From Fictibacillus nanhaiensis (GTDB lineage Bacteria; Bacillota; Bacilli; Bacillales; Fictibacillaceae): a stretch of DNA of 64,000 bases. Positions 50,744 to 59,607 of this stretch are shown in pieces. The stretch is from assembly GCA_016401345.1 (NCBI GenBank), contig JAEACG010000002.1, positions 62,001-126,000 on the forward strand. Direction: 5' to 3'. The notes beneath the pieces were generated by a model. That model made no database searches, had not been told where the DNA came from, and saw only the letters and a program-made list of their open reading frames with translations. The translations under genes were made by a program, and so were the position numbers. Each line of letters opens with the position of its first letter. The stretch's first letter is position 1.

Positions 50744-51007
50744 TTGGAGCAAGTACTCATGTTTTCATCACTATTAGCTCCTTTAGTGACAGCTATGATG
50801 GAGCTCTTAAAACGTACTTTCCCGATTCCGAAAAAATATATACCCATTACTAGTTTTTTTATGGGATTGATGATTGGATTGTTAGCTGCCCCTGTTACAG
50901 AGATGAATGTAGAGCTACGGTTATGGTCTGGAGGAATCGCGGGCTTAGCCGCCACAGGATTGTATGAGATCGGCAAGAAAAGTAAAAAATATAAAAGAGC
51001 AAGTTAG
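50744..51007 (+). CDS. Holin-like small membrane protein
   Basis: About 87 residues with two or three TM segments (about 5-20, 30-50, 58-75) and a basic C-terminal tail KKSKKYKR. ELLKRTFPIPKKYIPITSF and WSGGIAGLAATGLYEIGKK follow the pattern of phage holins of Gram-positive phages. TTG 50744 follows AAAGGGGGGTGG; ATG 50723 with AAGGAAGG is an alternative. No endolysin or other phage gene is near, so it is an isolated holin-type gene. Confidence 0.65.
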   Translation: MEQVLMFSSLLAPLVTAMMELLKRTFPIPKKYIPITSFFMGLMIGLLAAPVTEMNVELRLWSGGIAGLAATGLYEIGKKSKKYKRAS

Positions 51008-51123
51008 TGAGGTTCATGAGATTATTTATGGTAGCACTTTCATCTTTTGCTTAAAAAGGGTTTAGAATTCCGAAATCAGTGAATAGATTATAGTAAGAGA
51101 ACAATGTCAGGCGGTGAACTATC

Positions 51124-51663
51124 ATGAAAGCTTTTCTAGCACTATGTTTGGCTGTTATGCTATCATTCATCATTGTCCCTAACATTCCTGAAAACGTTCA
51201 AGAGAAGTCCGGTGCTTCTGACAAGATTATCACTCAGCCAGTAACGGCTGAAGAAACGAAAGAAAAACAAACTGCACCTGCATTTACGGAGGATATCGCG
51301 AAGAAACAGGCGAATCTCTTTATTGAAGCACTTAAGCAAGAAACGGATGAAAACTATAGGGTTTTAAATTATTCTAATAAAGAAGAATATATGACATACT
51401 TAACGAATTTTGTGTCTAAAGATCTAGCTGCTTATTATACGGATGGATTATTTGAGGAACGAGAAAGTTCCTTGTATATAATTCCAACTGAACTTCCACC
51501 ATGGTTAGAAGAAAGTGAACCTGTAATTATCAAACAGCTTTCAGATCATTCTTATAGAGTTCACCAAAAAAATGAGTCTGATCTTTATGGTTCTTATGAA
51601 ATTACATTAGGGTTTGAGTATATGAACGGGAAATGGATTATTACATTTGCATCAGTAGATTAA
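51124..51663 (+). CDS. Hypothetical exported protein
   Basis: 179 residues with an N-terminal signal or anchor helix (about 2-20), a Lys/Glu/Thr spacer, and a domain (about 60-179) starting EDIAKKQANLFIEALKQE. The late strands EITLGFEYMNGKWIITFASV resemble NTF2-like folds, but no family is certain. ATG 51124 follows AGGCGGTGAACTATC. A terminator follows. Confidence 0.65.
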   Translation: MKAFLALCLAVMLSFIIVPNIPENVQEKSGASDKIITQPVTAEETKEKQTAPAFTEDIAKKQANLFIEALKQETDENYRVLNYSNKEEYMTYLTNFVSKDLAAYYTDGLFEERESSLYIIPTELPPWLEESEPVIIKQLSDHSYRVHQKNESDLYGSYEITLGFEYMNGKWIITFASVD

Positions 51664-51691
51664 ACATGGGTTTTACCACCCATGTTTTTTT
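51663..51691 (+). terminator. Terminator after the exported protein gene
   Basis: Stem AACATGGG / CCCATGTT with a T run. Confidence 0.85.
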
Positions 51692-51846
51692 ACGATTAGA
51701 TTGAATAGACTAGGATTGTTACATAATAGAAAGAGGAAGTTTATAGCTCTTTAGAAGCTTACGTTTAAAGAGTAGCAATTAAAACAAATGGACTTTAAAT
51801 GTTGTGAACTTTACAATAAAGGAAACAGTCGAGATGGAGTAGTGTG

Positions 51847-52326
51847 ATGGATATAATTACATTTAAAGATTTTTATAACAACACTGTACAATTGTCGTTT
51901 TCAGACCACCCCTTTTCGGATACGCCTAAACATGTGTGGTGTTTGTGTAAATTTAAAGATCAATGGTTGCTGACAGAACATCCGAGACGTGGAATTGAAT
52001 TTCCAGGTGGAAAAGTAGAACCAGGAGAAACCGCAGACGAAGCAGCAGTTCGGGAAGTTTTTGAAGAAACGGGTGGAAGAGTATCCGATCTTAAGTATAT
52101 TGGTCAGTACTTTGTCGATGGTAAAGGCGGAAAGATCATTAAGAATATTTATGTTGCGACTGTGGATAAGATTCTTTTAAAACATCGTTATTTTGAAACG
52201 AACGGGCCAGTCTTAATGAGTGAGTTACCTGAAGATGTATCCACTGATAAGGCGTTCAGTTTTATGATGAAAGACCAGGTGCTAAAGGAGAGTATGAAAT
52301 ACGCCCTTCTGCATTCCCTGGCCTAG
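51847..52326 (+). CDS. ytkD: Nudix nucleoside triphosphatase YtkD
   Basis: 159 residues. The Nudix box GGKVEPGETADEAAVREVFEETGG is complete (written here as G-x5-E-x7-RE-x2-EE-x-G), and the N-terminus FKDFYNNTVQLSF plus PKHVWCLCKF match B. subtilis YtkD. YtkD cleanses oxidised (8-oxo) guanine nucleotides and also acts as an RNA pyrophosphohydrolase in B. subtilis. ATG 51847 is chosen; GTG 51844 is adjacent. Neighbouring ytlDCA keep the B. subtilis order. Confidence 0.9.
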   Translation: MDIITFKDFYNNTVQLSFSDHPFSDTPKHVWCLCKFKDQWLLTEHPRRGIEFPGGKVEPGETADEAAVREVFEETGGRVSDLKYIGQYFVDGKGGKIIKNIYVATVDKILLKHRYFETNGPVLMSELPEDVSTDKAFSFMMKDQVLKESMKYALLHSLA

Positions 52327-52335
52327 ATTGTTAGC

Positions 52336-53142
52336 TCATATTCGGTGTTTAATAAGTTTTCGCTCAAGCCATTCGACTCCTTGATACATGATGGTAGCCA
52401 TAACGGCAATGATCAAGAGACTCATCAGCACGAGTGTGAAGTTAAAGACTTGGAATCCGTAGATAATCATGTACCCTAAGCCTTGTTTTGAGACAAGGAA
52501 TTCACCTACGATAACACCTACCCATGACAACCCCACATTTACTTTTAAAGATGATATGATATTCGGAAAACAGGCTGGAAGGATTACCTCCTTAAAGCAC
52601 TGTTTTTTATTTCCTCCAAAAGATCGGACCACTTTAATATAGTTAGGGTCCACATTTTGAAACGCCGTATAAACGACGAGGGTCGTAATGATGATCGAGA
52701 TTAAAATTCCCATAGCGATGATTGAACCGAAGTTCGGGCCGATCGCAACGATTAATATTGGACCTAACGCTACTTTAGGCATGGCGTTTAAAACAACCAG
52801 ATAGGGATCAAGGACTTTAGATAGAAATGGAGACCACCAAAGCAGGGCTGCAAGTAAAGTCCCAAGCAGTGTACCTAATATAAATCCTAATATGGTCTCG
52901 CCTAGAGTGAATATTACGTGAATATAAAGTGATCCATCACTAACCTTTTCTATAAAAAGAGACCCTATCTTCGTTGGTGAACTAAACAGTAAAGGATTGA
53001 TCCAACCTCGTAGAGAGGCAACTTCCCATAACAAGAAAAAGCTGATAAAAATAAATAGTTGAACAAGACGTATATTTCGATTTTCTTTTTTTATCGATTC
53101 AAGATACTCGTGGTGAATCTTACTCTTTATCGTTTTGTTCAA
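52336..53142 (-). CDS. ytlD: ABC transporter permease YtlD
   Basis: 268 residues, about six TM helices, of the SsuC/TauC permease family; the EAA loop reads [23 protein letters not shown] 53142 lies within the end of ytlC after GGGAGGAGTTGGAG; a longer frame would overlap ytlC by about 90 bp. B. subtilis YtlD has about 272 residues. Substrate of the YtlACD system is unknown; the family moves sulfonates, nitrate or thiamine precursors. Confidence 0.88.
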   Translation of the reverse strand: MNKTIKSKIHHEYLESIKKENRNIRLVQLFIFISFFLLWEVASLRGWINPLLFSSPTKIGSLFIEKVSDGSLYIHVIFTLGETILGFILGTLLGTLLAALLWWSPFLSKVLDPYLVVLNAMPKVALGPILIVAIGPNFGSIIAMGILISIIITTLVVYTAFQNVDPNYIKVVRSFGGNKKQCFKEVILPACFPNIISSLKVNVGLSWVGVIVGEFLVSKQGLGYMIIYGFQVFNFTLVLMSLLIIAVMATIMYQGVEWLERKLIKHRI

Positions 53143-53899
53143 TGTGCTCCAACTCCTCCCATATTTGCTGAAAGGTTGCTGAAAAGTCTGGATGCTGACG
53201 AGCTTCAAAGGGAGGGAGATCTCTTAATGTTTCTGGCATTTTAAACGTCCTGAAAATACGTCCAGGATTTGTTGATAACAGGATAACAGTATCACTCATC
53301 GCGATGGCCTCACCGATATCATGCGTAACTAAGATAGCTGTTTTTCCATGTTCTCTTAGAGTTGAGGATACGAGATCTTCAAGCTTTAACTTTGTTTGGT
53401 AATCGAGTGCTGAGAAGGGCTCATCAAGCAAGAGAATCTTAGGCTGTGTAGCGAGTGTGCGAACGAGCGCCACCCTCTGTCTCATACCTCCAGAAAGCTC
53501 TGAAGGAAATTTTGTTAATGTATGATCAAGCCCGATCTCTTTAAGAAGTCGTATAGCGGATTGAACGTTTTCTAAGGAATGCTGATTCCTCAGTTTTAAA
53601 CCAAGCGTTATGTTATCCTGGATCGTTTTCCATGGAAATAGATAGTCTTGCTGTAGCATGTAACCGATTTTTGGGTGCGGAGAAGTAATTTGTTGATTAT
53701 TCACCATTACCGATCCAACCGTTGGTGTTAATAGACCAGCGATCATAGATAGAAGTGTAGATTTACCGCACCCGCTTGGTCCCAGTAAGGATATAAACTC
53801 GCCTTCTTGTACAGAAAGCGAAATATCTTCTAAGGCCGTTGTGGCAGACGTTTTTGAAAAGTAAGTTTGCCCGACAGATTTTAGTTGTAATAAAGCCAC
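53120..53899 (-). CDS. ytlC: ABC transporter ATPase YtlC
   Basis: 259 residues of the SsuB/TauB type: Walker [11 protein letters not shown]-loop [11 protein letters not shown], signature LSGGMRQR, Walker [14 protein letters not shown], switch His in LVTHDIGEA. It overlaps ytlD by 23 bp. Energises import with YtlD and YtlA. ATG at 53899 follows GGAGGGATCGTCGTG. Confidence 0.92.
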   Translation of the reverse strand: MALLQLKSVGQTYFSKTSATTALEDISLSVQEGEFISLLGPSGCGKSTLLSMIAGLLTPTVGSVMVNNQQITSPHPKIGYMLQQDYLFPWKTIQDNITLGLKLRNQHSLENVQSAIRLLKEIGLDHTLTKFPSELSGGMRQRVALVRTLATQPKILLLDEPFSALDYQTKLKLEDLVSSTLREHGKTAILVTHDIGEAIAMSDTVILLSTNPGRIFRTFKMPETLRDLPPFEARQHPDFSATFQQIWEELEHIEQNDKE

Positions 53900-53948
53900 G
53901 ACGATCCCTCCTGATTTTTTATTTGTAATCTCAGCAAATCATCAGTAA

Positions 53949-54011
53949 AGCTTCTCGTGTAAAAATGCAACAAGAAGCTCATTTTTGTAGCCGTCTCATT
54001 ATGCAGAGACG
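53949..54011. other. Intercistronic inverted repeats between ytlA and ytlC
   Basis: Two hairpins: AGCTTCT/AGAAGCT (53949-53979) and CGTCTC/GAGACG (53992-54011). No T run follows on the minus strand, so they may stabilise the ytlA message rather than terminate it. Confidence 0.45.
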
Positions 54012-54020
54012 TAAGTTCTC

Positions 54021-55025
54021 TTATTTAATGGCTTTCTTAGCTATTTGAGTATCAACAAGAATGTTATAATCCACTTTCTTCGGAAGTTCTCCCGCTTCAT
54101 CCATAATGGTCTGTAAGTTGTTCCACTCTTCTTCATCTAATATCGGGTTAAGAGCGAAACTGTGTTGATTCTTGTATCGGTCCACAACGGTTTCAATAAG
54201 TTCCACAGGGGTATCTTCAAAATATGGTGCGATTACTTTTGCGATCTCTTTTGCCGAATGGTTCTCGACCCATAACTGCGCTTTATATAAGCCTTTTGTA
54301 AATTTCTCCAATGTTTCTTTGTTTTCTTTTATATAGCTTTGTTTTGACATGAATGTTGTATAAGGAATCTTCCCGGACTCTGCACCGAACGAAGCGACAA
54401 TGTGCCCAATTCCTTCTTGCTCAAAAAGACTTGCTTGCGGCTCGAATAATTGAACGTAATCTCCAGTTCCAGATGCAAAGGCGTTTGCAATATTGGCAAA
54501 ATCAATATTTTGAATCATTGTTAGATCATTCTTAGGATCGATTCCGTGTTTCTTTATACCAAACTCACCTGCCATCTGTGGCATTCCACCTTTACGCTGA
54601 CCTAAGAAAGTACTGCCTTTTAATTGATCCCACGAAAAGAATTCCGGCTTTTTCCTTGCAACCAAGAAAGTACCGTCTGTCTGAGTGAGTTGTGCAAAGT
54701 TAATAACAGGGTCAGTCGATTCTTGTGCATGTACATAGATTGTTGTTTCAGAACCAACGAGTGCTACGTCTGCTCCATCAGATAGAAGAGCCGTCATCGT
54801 TTTGTCGCCGCCCCAGGTCGTAGTCAGCTCAACGTCCAAACCTTCTTCTTTAAAAAAGCCTTTTTCTATGGCAACATATTGTGGAGCGTAAAAAATAGAT
54901 CGTGTTACTTCGGCGATTCTGATCTTATCTTTTTTAGGGCTTGAGGTATTGCACCCTGCCAGTAGCATGGAGAAAGCTAGTAAACAAGTAAAAAGTAGCA
55001 TTAGTTTTCTTTTGAAATATTTCAT
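54021..55025 (-). CDS. ytlA: ABC transporter binding lipoprotein YtlA
   Basis: 334 residues with lipoprotein signal LAGC (Cys25) and an NMT1/SsuA-like domain starting IRIAEVTRSIFYAPQYVAIE, with GFFKEEGLDVELTTTWGG. Length equals B. subtilis YtlA as I remember it. ATG 55025 follows GCAGGAGGATCCAAT; the upstream extension to 55184 is not coding. First gene of ytlA-ytlC-ytlD. Substrate unknown. Confidence 0.88.
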   Translation of the reverse strand: MKYFKRKLMLLFTCLLAFSMLLAGCNTSSPKKDKIRIAEVTRSIFYAPQYVAIEKGFFKEEGLDVELTTTWGGDKTMTALLSDGADVALVGSETTIYVHAQESTDPVINFAQLTQTDGTFLVARKKPEFFSWDQLKGSTFLGQRKGGMPQMAGEFGIKKHGIDPKNDLTMIQNIDFANIANAFASGTGDYVQLFEPQASLFEQEGIGHIVASFGAESGKIPYTTFMSKQSYIKENKETLEKFTKGLYKAQLWVENHSAKEIAKVIAPYFEDTPVELIETVVDRYKNQHSFALNPILDEEEWNNLQTIMDEAGELPKKVDYNILVDTQIAKKAIK

Positions 55026-55128
55026 ATTGGATCCTCCTGCACATAGGAATGAAGTCATGACTTTTATGTAATAATGTATGTGATTGGTGCAAATGTGTGT
55101 TTGCCCACAAAAATAAAGGAGTGTAGGA

Positions 55129-55926
55129 ATGAAAAAGGCAAAAATGATAGAGTGGCAGCGATTTCCTTCTCCGCATCCTACCATTCGTTTGTATGTAGTT
55201 ACTTATTTAAATGATGGGTTAAAAATAAAAGGACTAGCAGCATTACCAGAAGGGAAAGGACCTTTTCCGGGTTTCCTTTATCTCAGGGGCGGAATCAAGT
55301 CCGTTGGCATGGTCAGAATTGCTAGGATCATTCAGTTTGCCTCACAAGGATTTGTTGTGATGGCTCCCTATTATCGTGGAAATCTAGGGGGGGAAGGCAA
55401 CGAAGATTTTGCTGGGGAAGATCGAACAGATGCATTTGCAGCTTATGAAGTTTTGAAGCAGTTTCCAAAAGTAGATGAAGAGGACATTCATGTGTTCGGA
55501 TTTTCTCGTGGCGGTCCTATGGCCTTGTTTACGGCAATGAAATATCCTGAGATACGTTCTGTCGTAACATGGGGCGGTGTGACTGATATGGCTATCACGT
55601 ATGCAGAGAGAGAGGATCTGCGCAGGATGATGAAGAGAGTTATTGGAGGAACACCAGAGAAATATCCAGAAGAATTTGAATGGCGATCGCCGCTTAATTA
55701 TTGTGAAGAATTAGATACACCCTTACTTTGCGTTCACGGTATGAAGGATGAGAATGTAACGGTCGAACACACACTTAAGATAGAAAAAAGATTAAAAGAA
55801 CTCAAAAAGCCATGTGAAACATGGATCTATCCGGAGTACACCCATTATTTTCCTCCAAAAGAGAACCGGAAGATTACATATGCTTTATGCGCATGGATGA
55901 AAGGACATGGAAAAGGAGCTGAATGA
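55129..55926 (+). CDS. ytmA: Alpha/beta hydrolase YtmA (S9-like)
   Basis: 265 residues; prolyl-oligopeptidase-type alpha/beta hydrolase. Nucleophile elbow GFSRGG, acid region LCVHGMKDENV and catalytic His in PEYTHYFPP are intact, and FPGFLYLRGG precedes. No signal peptide, so cytosolic. B. subtilis YtmA (about 257 residues) lies beside the ytl genes and pckA too. The natural substrate is unknown. The ATG follows AAAGGAGTGTAGGA. Confidence 0.87.
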   Translation: MKKAKMIEWQRFPSPHPTIRLYVVTYLNDGLKIKGLAALPEGKGPFPGFLYLRGGIKSVGMVRIARIIQFASQGFVVMAPYYRGNLGGEGNEDFAGEDRTDAFAAYEVLKQFPKVDEEDIHVFGFSRGGPMALFTAMKYPEIRSVVTWGGVTDMAITYAEREDLRRMMKRVIGGTPEKYPEEFEWRSPLNYCEELDTPLLCVHGMKDENVTVEHTLKIEKRLKELKKPCETWIYPEYTHYFPPKENRKITYALCAWMKGHGKGAE

Positions 55927-55950
55927 GATTTTTGCTCCTTTTCATAAATG

Positions 55951-55982
55951 AAAAAAACCTTCCATCGCTAGAATGGAAGGTC
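55951..55982. terminator. Terminator between ytmA and pckA
   Basis: Stem CCTTCCAT / ATGGAAGG; on the minus strand it is followed by seven T, so it mainly serves pckA. Confidence 0.85.
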
Positions 55983-55995
55983 ATTATTCCGTGTA

Positions 55996-57579
55996 TTAAA
56001 CGAGCGGTCCAGCTTTAGAAATCTCAGCTGATACAGACTTGAATTTTTCAAAGTTCGCATTAAATTGACCAGCAAGTTCTTTCGCTTTCACATCATAAGC
56101 GTCTTGATCACTCCATGTTTTCTTCGGTTGAAGAACTTGGTCTGGTACCCCAGGGCAATGTGTTGGGATATGAAGCCCAAAAATAGGATCTACTACTGTT
56201 TCAACTGAGGCAAGTTCGCCTTCTAGAGCAGCCTGCACCATTGCACGTGTATGACCTAGGTTCATACGACTTCCAATACCGTACTCTCCACCAGACCAGC
56301 CTGTGTTAACAAGGTAAACTTGAACGTTGTGCTGATCAATTTTCTTGCCAAGCATCTCAGCATAAACGGTAGCAGGAAGTGGCAGGAATGGTGCGCCAAA
56401 GCAAGTTGAGAAAGTAGCTTGTGGTGATGTTACGCCTCTTTCTGTTCCTGCAAGTTTGCTCGTGTATCCTGATAGGAAATGATACATCGCTTGTTCTTTA
56501 GTAAGTTTGCTGATCGGAGGCAGTACACCGAATGCATCAGCAGTTAAGAAGATGATTGTATTCGGGTGTCCTGCGACACTTGGTTGAATAATATTAGGAA
56601 TAGCATCAACAGGATAAGCAGCACGTGTGTTTTCTGTTAGTGAAGAATCTTTATAATCTGCTTCTCTTGTAACGGGATCGATCATAACATTCTCTAAAAC
56701 GCTTCCAAAACGAATCGCATTCCAGATCTGTGGTTCTTTTTCTTTAGAAAGATCGATTGTTTTAGCATAACATCCACCTTCGATATTAAAGACGCCGGTG
56801 TTAGCCCAACCATGCTCATCATCTCCGATTAAGCGACGGTTCGGATCTGCTGATAATGTAGTTTTACCAGTACCAGATAGTCCGAAGAATAAAGCTACAT
56901 CTCCTTCATTCCCAACGTTGGCAGAGCAGTGCATAGACAGAATGCCTTTTTCAGGAAGAATGTAGTTCATGACAGAGAAGACAGATTTTTTGATTTCACC
57001 TGCGTACTCAGTACCACCGATAAGGACAATTTTCTTTTCAAAAGAGACGATAATAAATGTTTCTGAGTTAGTTCCATCTTCAGCCGGATTAGCTTGAAAT
57101 CCTGGTGCTGAAATCACTGTGAATTGAGATTCATGAGAACCTAGCTCATCGTGGTTCGGGCGCACAAACATTTGGTGAGCAAAAAGGTTATGCCATGCAT
57201 ACTCGTTAATTACTTGGATAGGAAGGCGATACTCGCGGTCCGCACCAGCAAACCCTTTAAATACGAATAGTTCTTCTTTATTGCTTAAGTATTGGAGTAC
57301 TTTTTTGTATAATTTATCAAAGTTTTCTGGTGAAAATGGTTTATTTACCTTTCCCCAATCGATTGAATCTTTAATGGAAGCATCTTCAACGATAAATTTA
57401 TCCTCAGGGGAACGGCCTGTGTATTTCCCCGTTGTAGCTTGAAGTGCTCCTGTGGATGTAAGGATGCCCTCGTTGCGTTGAAGAGATTTTTCTACTAAAA
57501 CCGGAACAGGTAAGTTCTGGTGAGTTGTTTCACGGGTCACAAGATCGTTTAAGGTTGTCGTAAATTCCAATGTATTCAT
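55996..57579 (-). CDS. pckA: Phosphoenolpyruvate carboxykinase (ATP)
   Basis: 527 residues, as in B. subtilis. Converts oxaloacetate and ATP to PEP, the first step of gluconeogenesis. [12 protein letters not shown] (kinase-1a P loop), GDDEHGW (metal-binding) and [10 protein letters not shown]-type N-terminal motif are present. ATG 57579 fits AAAGGATGG upstream; the ATG at 57594 overlaps that site. It is divergent from metK, the same arrangement as B. subtilis. Confidence 0.96.
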   Translation of the reverse strand: MNTLEFTTTLNDLVTRETTHQNLPVPVLVEKSLQRNEGILTSTGALQATTGKYTGRSPEDKFIVEDASIKDSIDWGKVNKPFSPENFDKLYKKVLQYLSNKEELFVFKGFAGADREYRLPIQVINEYAWHNLFAHQMFVRPNHDELGSHESQFTVISAPGFQANPAEDGTNSETFIIVSFEKKIVLIGGTEYAGEIKKSVFSVMNYILPEKGILSMHCSANVGNEGDVALFFGLSGTGKTTLSADPNRRLIGDDEHGWANTGVFNIEGGCYAKTIDLSKEKEPQIWNAIRFGSVLENVMIDPVTREADYKDSSLTENTRAAYPVDAIPNIIQPSVAGHPNTIIFLTADAFGVLPPISKLTKEQAMYHFLSGYTSKLAGTERGVTSPQATFSTCFGAPFLPLPATVYAEMLGKKIDQHNVQVYLVNTGWSGGEYGIGSRMNLGHTRAMVQAALEGELASVETVVDPIFGLHIPTHCPGVPDQVLQPKKTWSDQDAYDVKAKELAGQFNANFEKFKSVSAEISKAGPLV

Positions 57580-57795
57580 ATGAGACAGTACCATCCTTTA
57601 TCCTAGAGTGATATATTCGAAAATTAGTATAACACATTGATTTAAATAATGTATACTATTTTATGAAAGTGCATCAAAAAAGTTCTTACTTCTGAAAAAA
57701 AGAACAAAATGTTGTGAATTATCCATCTTATTTAAAACGCTTTCATTCTATAGAATATAATACTCCAAAGTTATTGCTATTCATAGGGTTTTCTA
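57580..57795 (+). other. Intergenic control region between pckA and metK
   Basis: AT-rich divergent region. On the minus strand TATACT at about 57626-57631 may be a pckA -10 box. TTAAAACGCTTTCA (57732-57745) is one base off the cre consensus, but its distance from pckA makes its role unclear. No gene seen. Confidence 0.4.
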
Positions 57796-57824
57796 TTGAC
57801 AGAGGTGAAGCATTACGCTATCAT
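57796..57824 (+). promoter_or_regulatory. Promoter of the metK leader
   Basis: TTGACA (57796-57801), 17-bp spacer, TATCAT (57819-57824), about 10-15 bp before the S-box RNA. Confidence 0.8.
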
Positions 57825-57840
57825 ATTTCGAGAACGGCTA

Positions 57841-57972
57841 CTCTTATTCTGAGTAGGTGGAGGGACAGGCCCTATGAAACCCAGCAACCGACATGAAAGT
57901 GGCAATAATAACGCTACTGGAAATGAAAAGGTGCTAACCTGCAAGGTGAAAATAACCTTGGACAATAAGAGG
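57841..57972 (+). promoter_or_regulatory. S-box (SAM-I) riboswitch
   Basis: P1 arms CTCTTATT / AATAAGAG enclose the conserved GGTGGAGGGACAGGCCC, TATGAAACCCAGCAACC, and the later GGTGCTAACCTGCAAGG. This RNA binds S-adenosylmethionine and turns off downstream genes of methionine metabolism. Here it controls metK, a normal target, by termination at 57997-58041. Confidence 0.97.
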
Positions 57973-57996
57973 TTGAAGGCATTTTGGTTTTATAAA

Positions 57997-58041
57997 CCTT
58001 TTCCCTCGTGAATGTATGTGAGACAGGGAAGGGCTTTTTTT
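57997..58041 (+). terminator. S-box terminator
   Basis: CCTTTTCCCT (57997-58006) pairs with AGGGAAGGG (58024-58032, two G·U) and is followed by a T run; forms when SAM is bound. Confidence 0.85.
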
Positions 58042-58135
58042 ATGCCTTTTTCAGGTTAAGAACATAAACTGTGTAAAATAGATAAGAATAAAGTACCGTA
58101 TCATACTCAAAAGCAGTTAAAGGGAGGATATTAAC

Positions 58136-59341
58136 TTGTCCAAAAAAGTTAGTCGTCGTTTATTTACATCAGAATCCGTTACAGAAGGCCATCCAGATAA
58201 AATCTGTGACCAAATCTCAGATGCGATTTTAGATGAAATTTTAGCTAATGATGCAAATGCTCGTGTAGCATGTGAAACATCTGTAACTACAGGTCTTGTA
58301 CTTGTTGCAGGTGAGATCACAACTTCTACTTATGTAGACATCCCAAAAGTTGTACGTGAGACAATTAAAGAAATCGGTTATGACCGTGCCAAATATGGTT
58401 TCGATTCTGAAACATGTGCAGTACTAACTTCTATCGATGAGCAATCTGCTGATATCGCGATGGGGGTTGACCAAGCTCTTGAAGCAAGAGAAGGTTCTAT
58501 GACAGATGCTGAGATCGAAGCGATCGGTGCAGGTGACCAAGGTCTAATGTTCGGATATGCTTGTAACGAGACAGAAGAGCTTATGCCTCTACCAATCTCA
58601 CTAGCTCATAAATTATCTCGTCGTCTTACAGAGGTTCGTAAGTCTGAAGAGATTCCTTACTTGCGTCCAGATGGAAAAACTCAAGTAACTGTTGAATATG
58701 ATGAGAACGACAAACCTGTTCGTATTGACACAATCGTAATTTCTACTCAGCACCACCCTGAGAACACACTTGAAGAAATTCAAAGAGACATCAAAGAAAA
58801 AGTAATCACGCCGGTTGTTCCTGCTGAACTAATCGACGAGAACACAAAATACTTCATCAACCCAACGGGCCGTTTCGTAATCGGCGGACCACAAGGTGAT
58901 GCTGGACTTACTGGCCGTAAAATCATCGTAGATACATACGGTGGATATGCTCGTCACGGTGGTGGTGCATTCTCTGGTAAGGACGCAACTAAAGTTGACC
59001 GTTCTGCTGCTTATGCCGCTCGTTATGTTGCTAAAAACATCGTAGCATCAGGTCTTGCTGACAAAGTTGAAGTTCAGCTTGCTTATGCAATTGGTGTTGC
59101 TCAACCAGTATCAATCGCTGTAAACACGTTTGAAACAGGTAAAGTTTCTGAAGAAGTTCTTGTAGAACTAGTTCGCAACAACTTCGACCTTCGTCCGGCT
59201 GGAATCATTAAGATGCTTGATCTTCGCCGTCCGATCTACAAGCAAACTGCTGCATACGGCCACTTTGGACGTACTGACATCAACCTTCCTTGGGAGAACA
59301 CAGATAAGGCTGCAGAGCTTAAGAAACAAGCAAATATTTAA
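58136..59341 (+). CDS. metK: S-adenosylmethionine synthase
   Basis: 401 residues; makes SAM from methionine and ATP. Motifs: [20 protein letters not shown] at the N-terminus, [12 protein letters not shown] (ATP signature) and GGGAFSGKD (phosphate signature). TTG 58136 follows AGGGAGGATATTAAC. SAM represses its own supply through the upstream riboswitch. B. subtilis MetK has 400 residues. Confidence 0.97.
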   Translation: MSKKVSRRLFTSESVTEGHPDKICDQISDAILDEILANDANARVACETSVTTGLVLVAGEITTSTYVDIPKVVRETIKEIGYDRAKYGFDSETCAVLTSIDEQSADIAMGVDQALEAREGSMTDAEIEAIGAGDQGLMFGYACNETEELMPLPISLAHKLSRRLTEVRKSEEIPYLRPDGKTQVTVEYDENDKPVRIDTIVISTQHHPENTLEEIQRDIKEKVITPVVPAELIDENTKYFINPTGRFVIGGPQGDAGLTGRKIIVDTYGGYARHGGGAFSGKDATKVDRSAAYAARYVAKNIVASGLADKVEVQLAYAIGVAQPVSIAVNTFETGKVSEEVLVELVRNNFDLRPAGIIKMLDLRRPIYKQTAAYGHFGRTDINLPWENTDKAAELKKQANI

Positions 59342-59350
59342 TGACATGTT

Positions 59351-59384
59351 AAACCAGACTTCCTTTTGGGAGTCTGGTTTTTTT
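59351..59384 (+). terminator. Terminator after metK
   Basis: Stem AAACCAGACT / AGTCTGGTTT with seven T. Confidence 0.9.
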
Positions 59385-59512
59385 AGTGGTTAGTTTAGAA
59401 AGTTATGTCGAAAATCGGATAAAAAATTTTATGTACGGAATTATTCGCTAGTTTTACGGATATATGTATTTTATCTGCGGATAGAATTGTAATTACCTCG
59501 TAAAAAAATTGT

Positions 59513-59561
59513 GTATCTTCCAAACGAACATCTTAATCGCTAATGTTCATTTGGAAGATAC
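59513..59561. other. Long inverted repeat between metK and the glycosyltransferase gene
   Basis: Arms GTATCTTCCAAA-C-GAACAT (59513-59531) and ATGTTC-A-TTTGGAAGATAC (59543-59561), one mismatch in 19. Probably the minus-strand terminator of the glycosyltransferase unit, although the T tract is weak. Confidence 0.55.
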
Positions 59562-59607
59562 GTTTATTTTATCCTCGTATTTTCATATCTTATTAACTAT
59601 TCACCTG

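Noticed and set aside
50744-51007. Prophage remnant
   Set aside because: Only one holin-like gene; no integrase, capsid, lysin or attachment repeats nearby.
53120-53208. Long overlap of ytlD with ytlC
   Set aside because: The extended frame has no good ribosome site; TTG 53142 gives the family length with a normal overlap.
57732-57745. cre site controlling pckA or metK
   Set aside because: One base off the consensus but about 150 bp upstream of pckA and outside the metK promoter; pckA in B. subtilis is mainly CcpN-controlled. Kept only as a note in the intergenic entry.
57714-57896. 60-codon plus-strand frame before metK
   Set aside because: It overlaps the metK promoter and the S-box riboswitch; the RNA signal explains the sequence.
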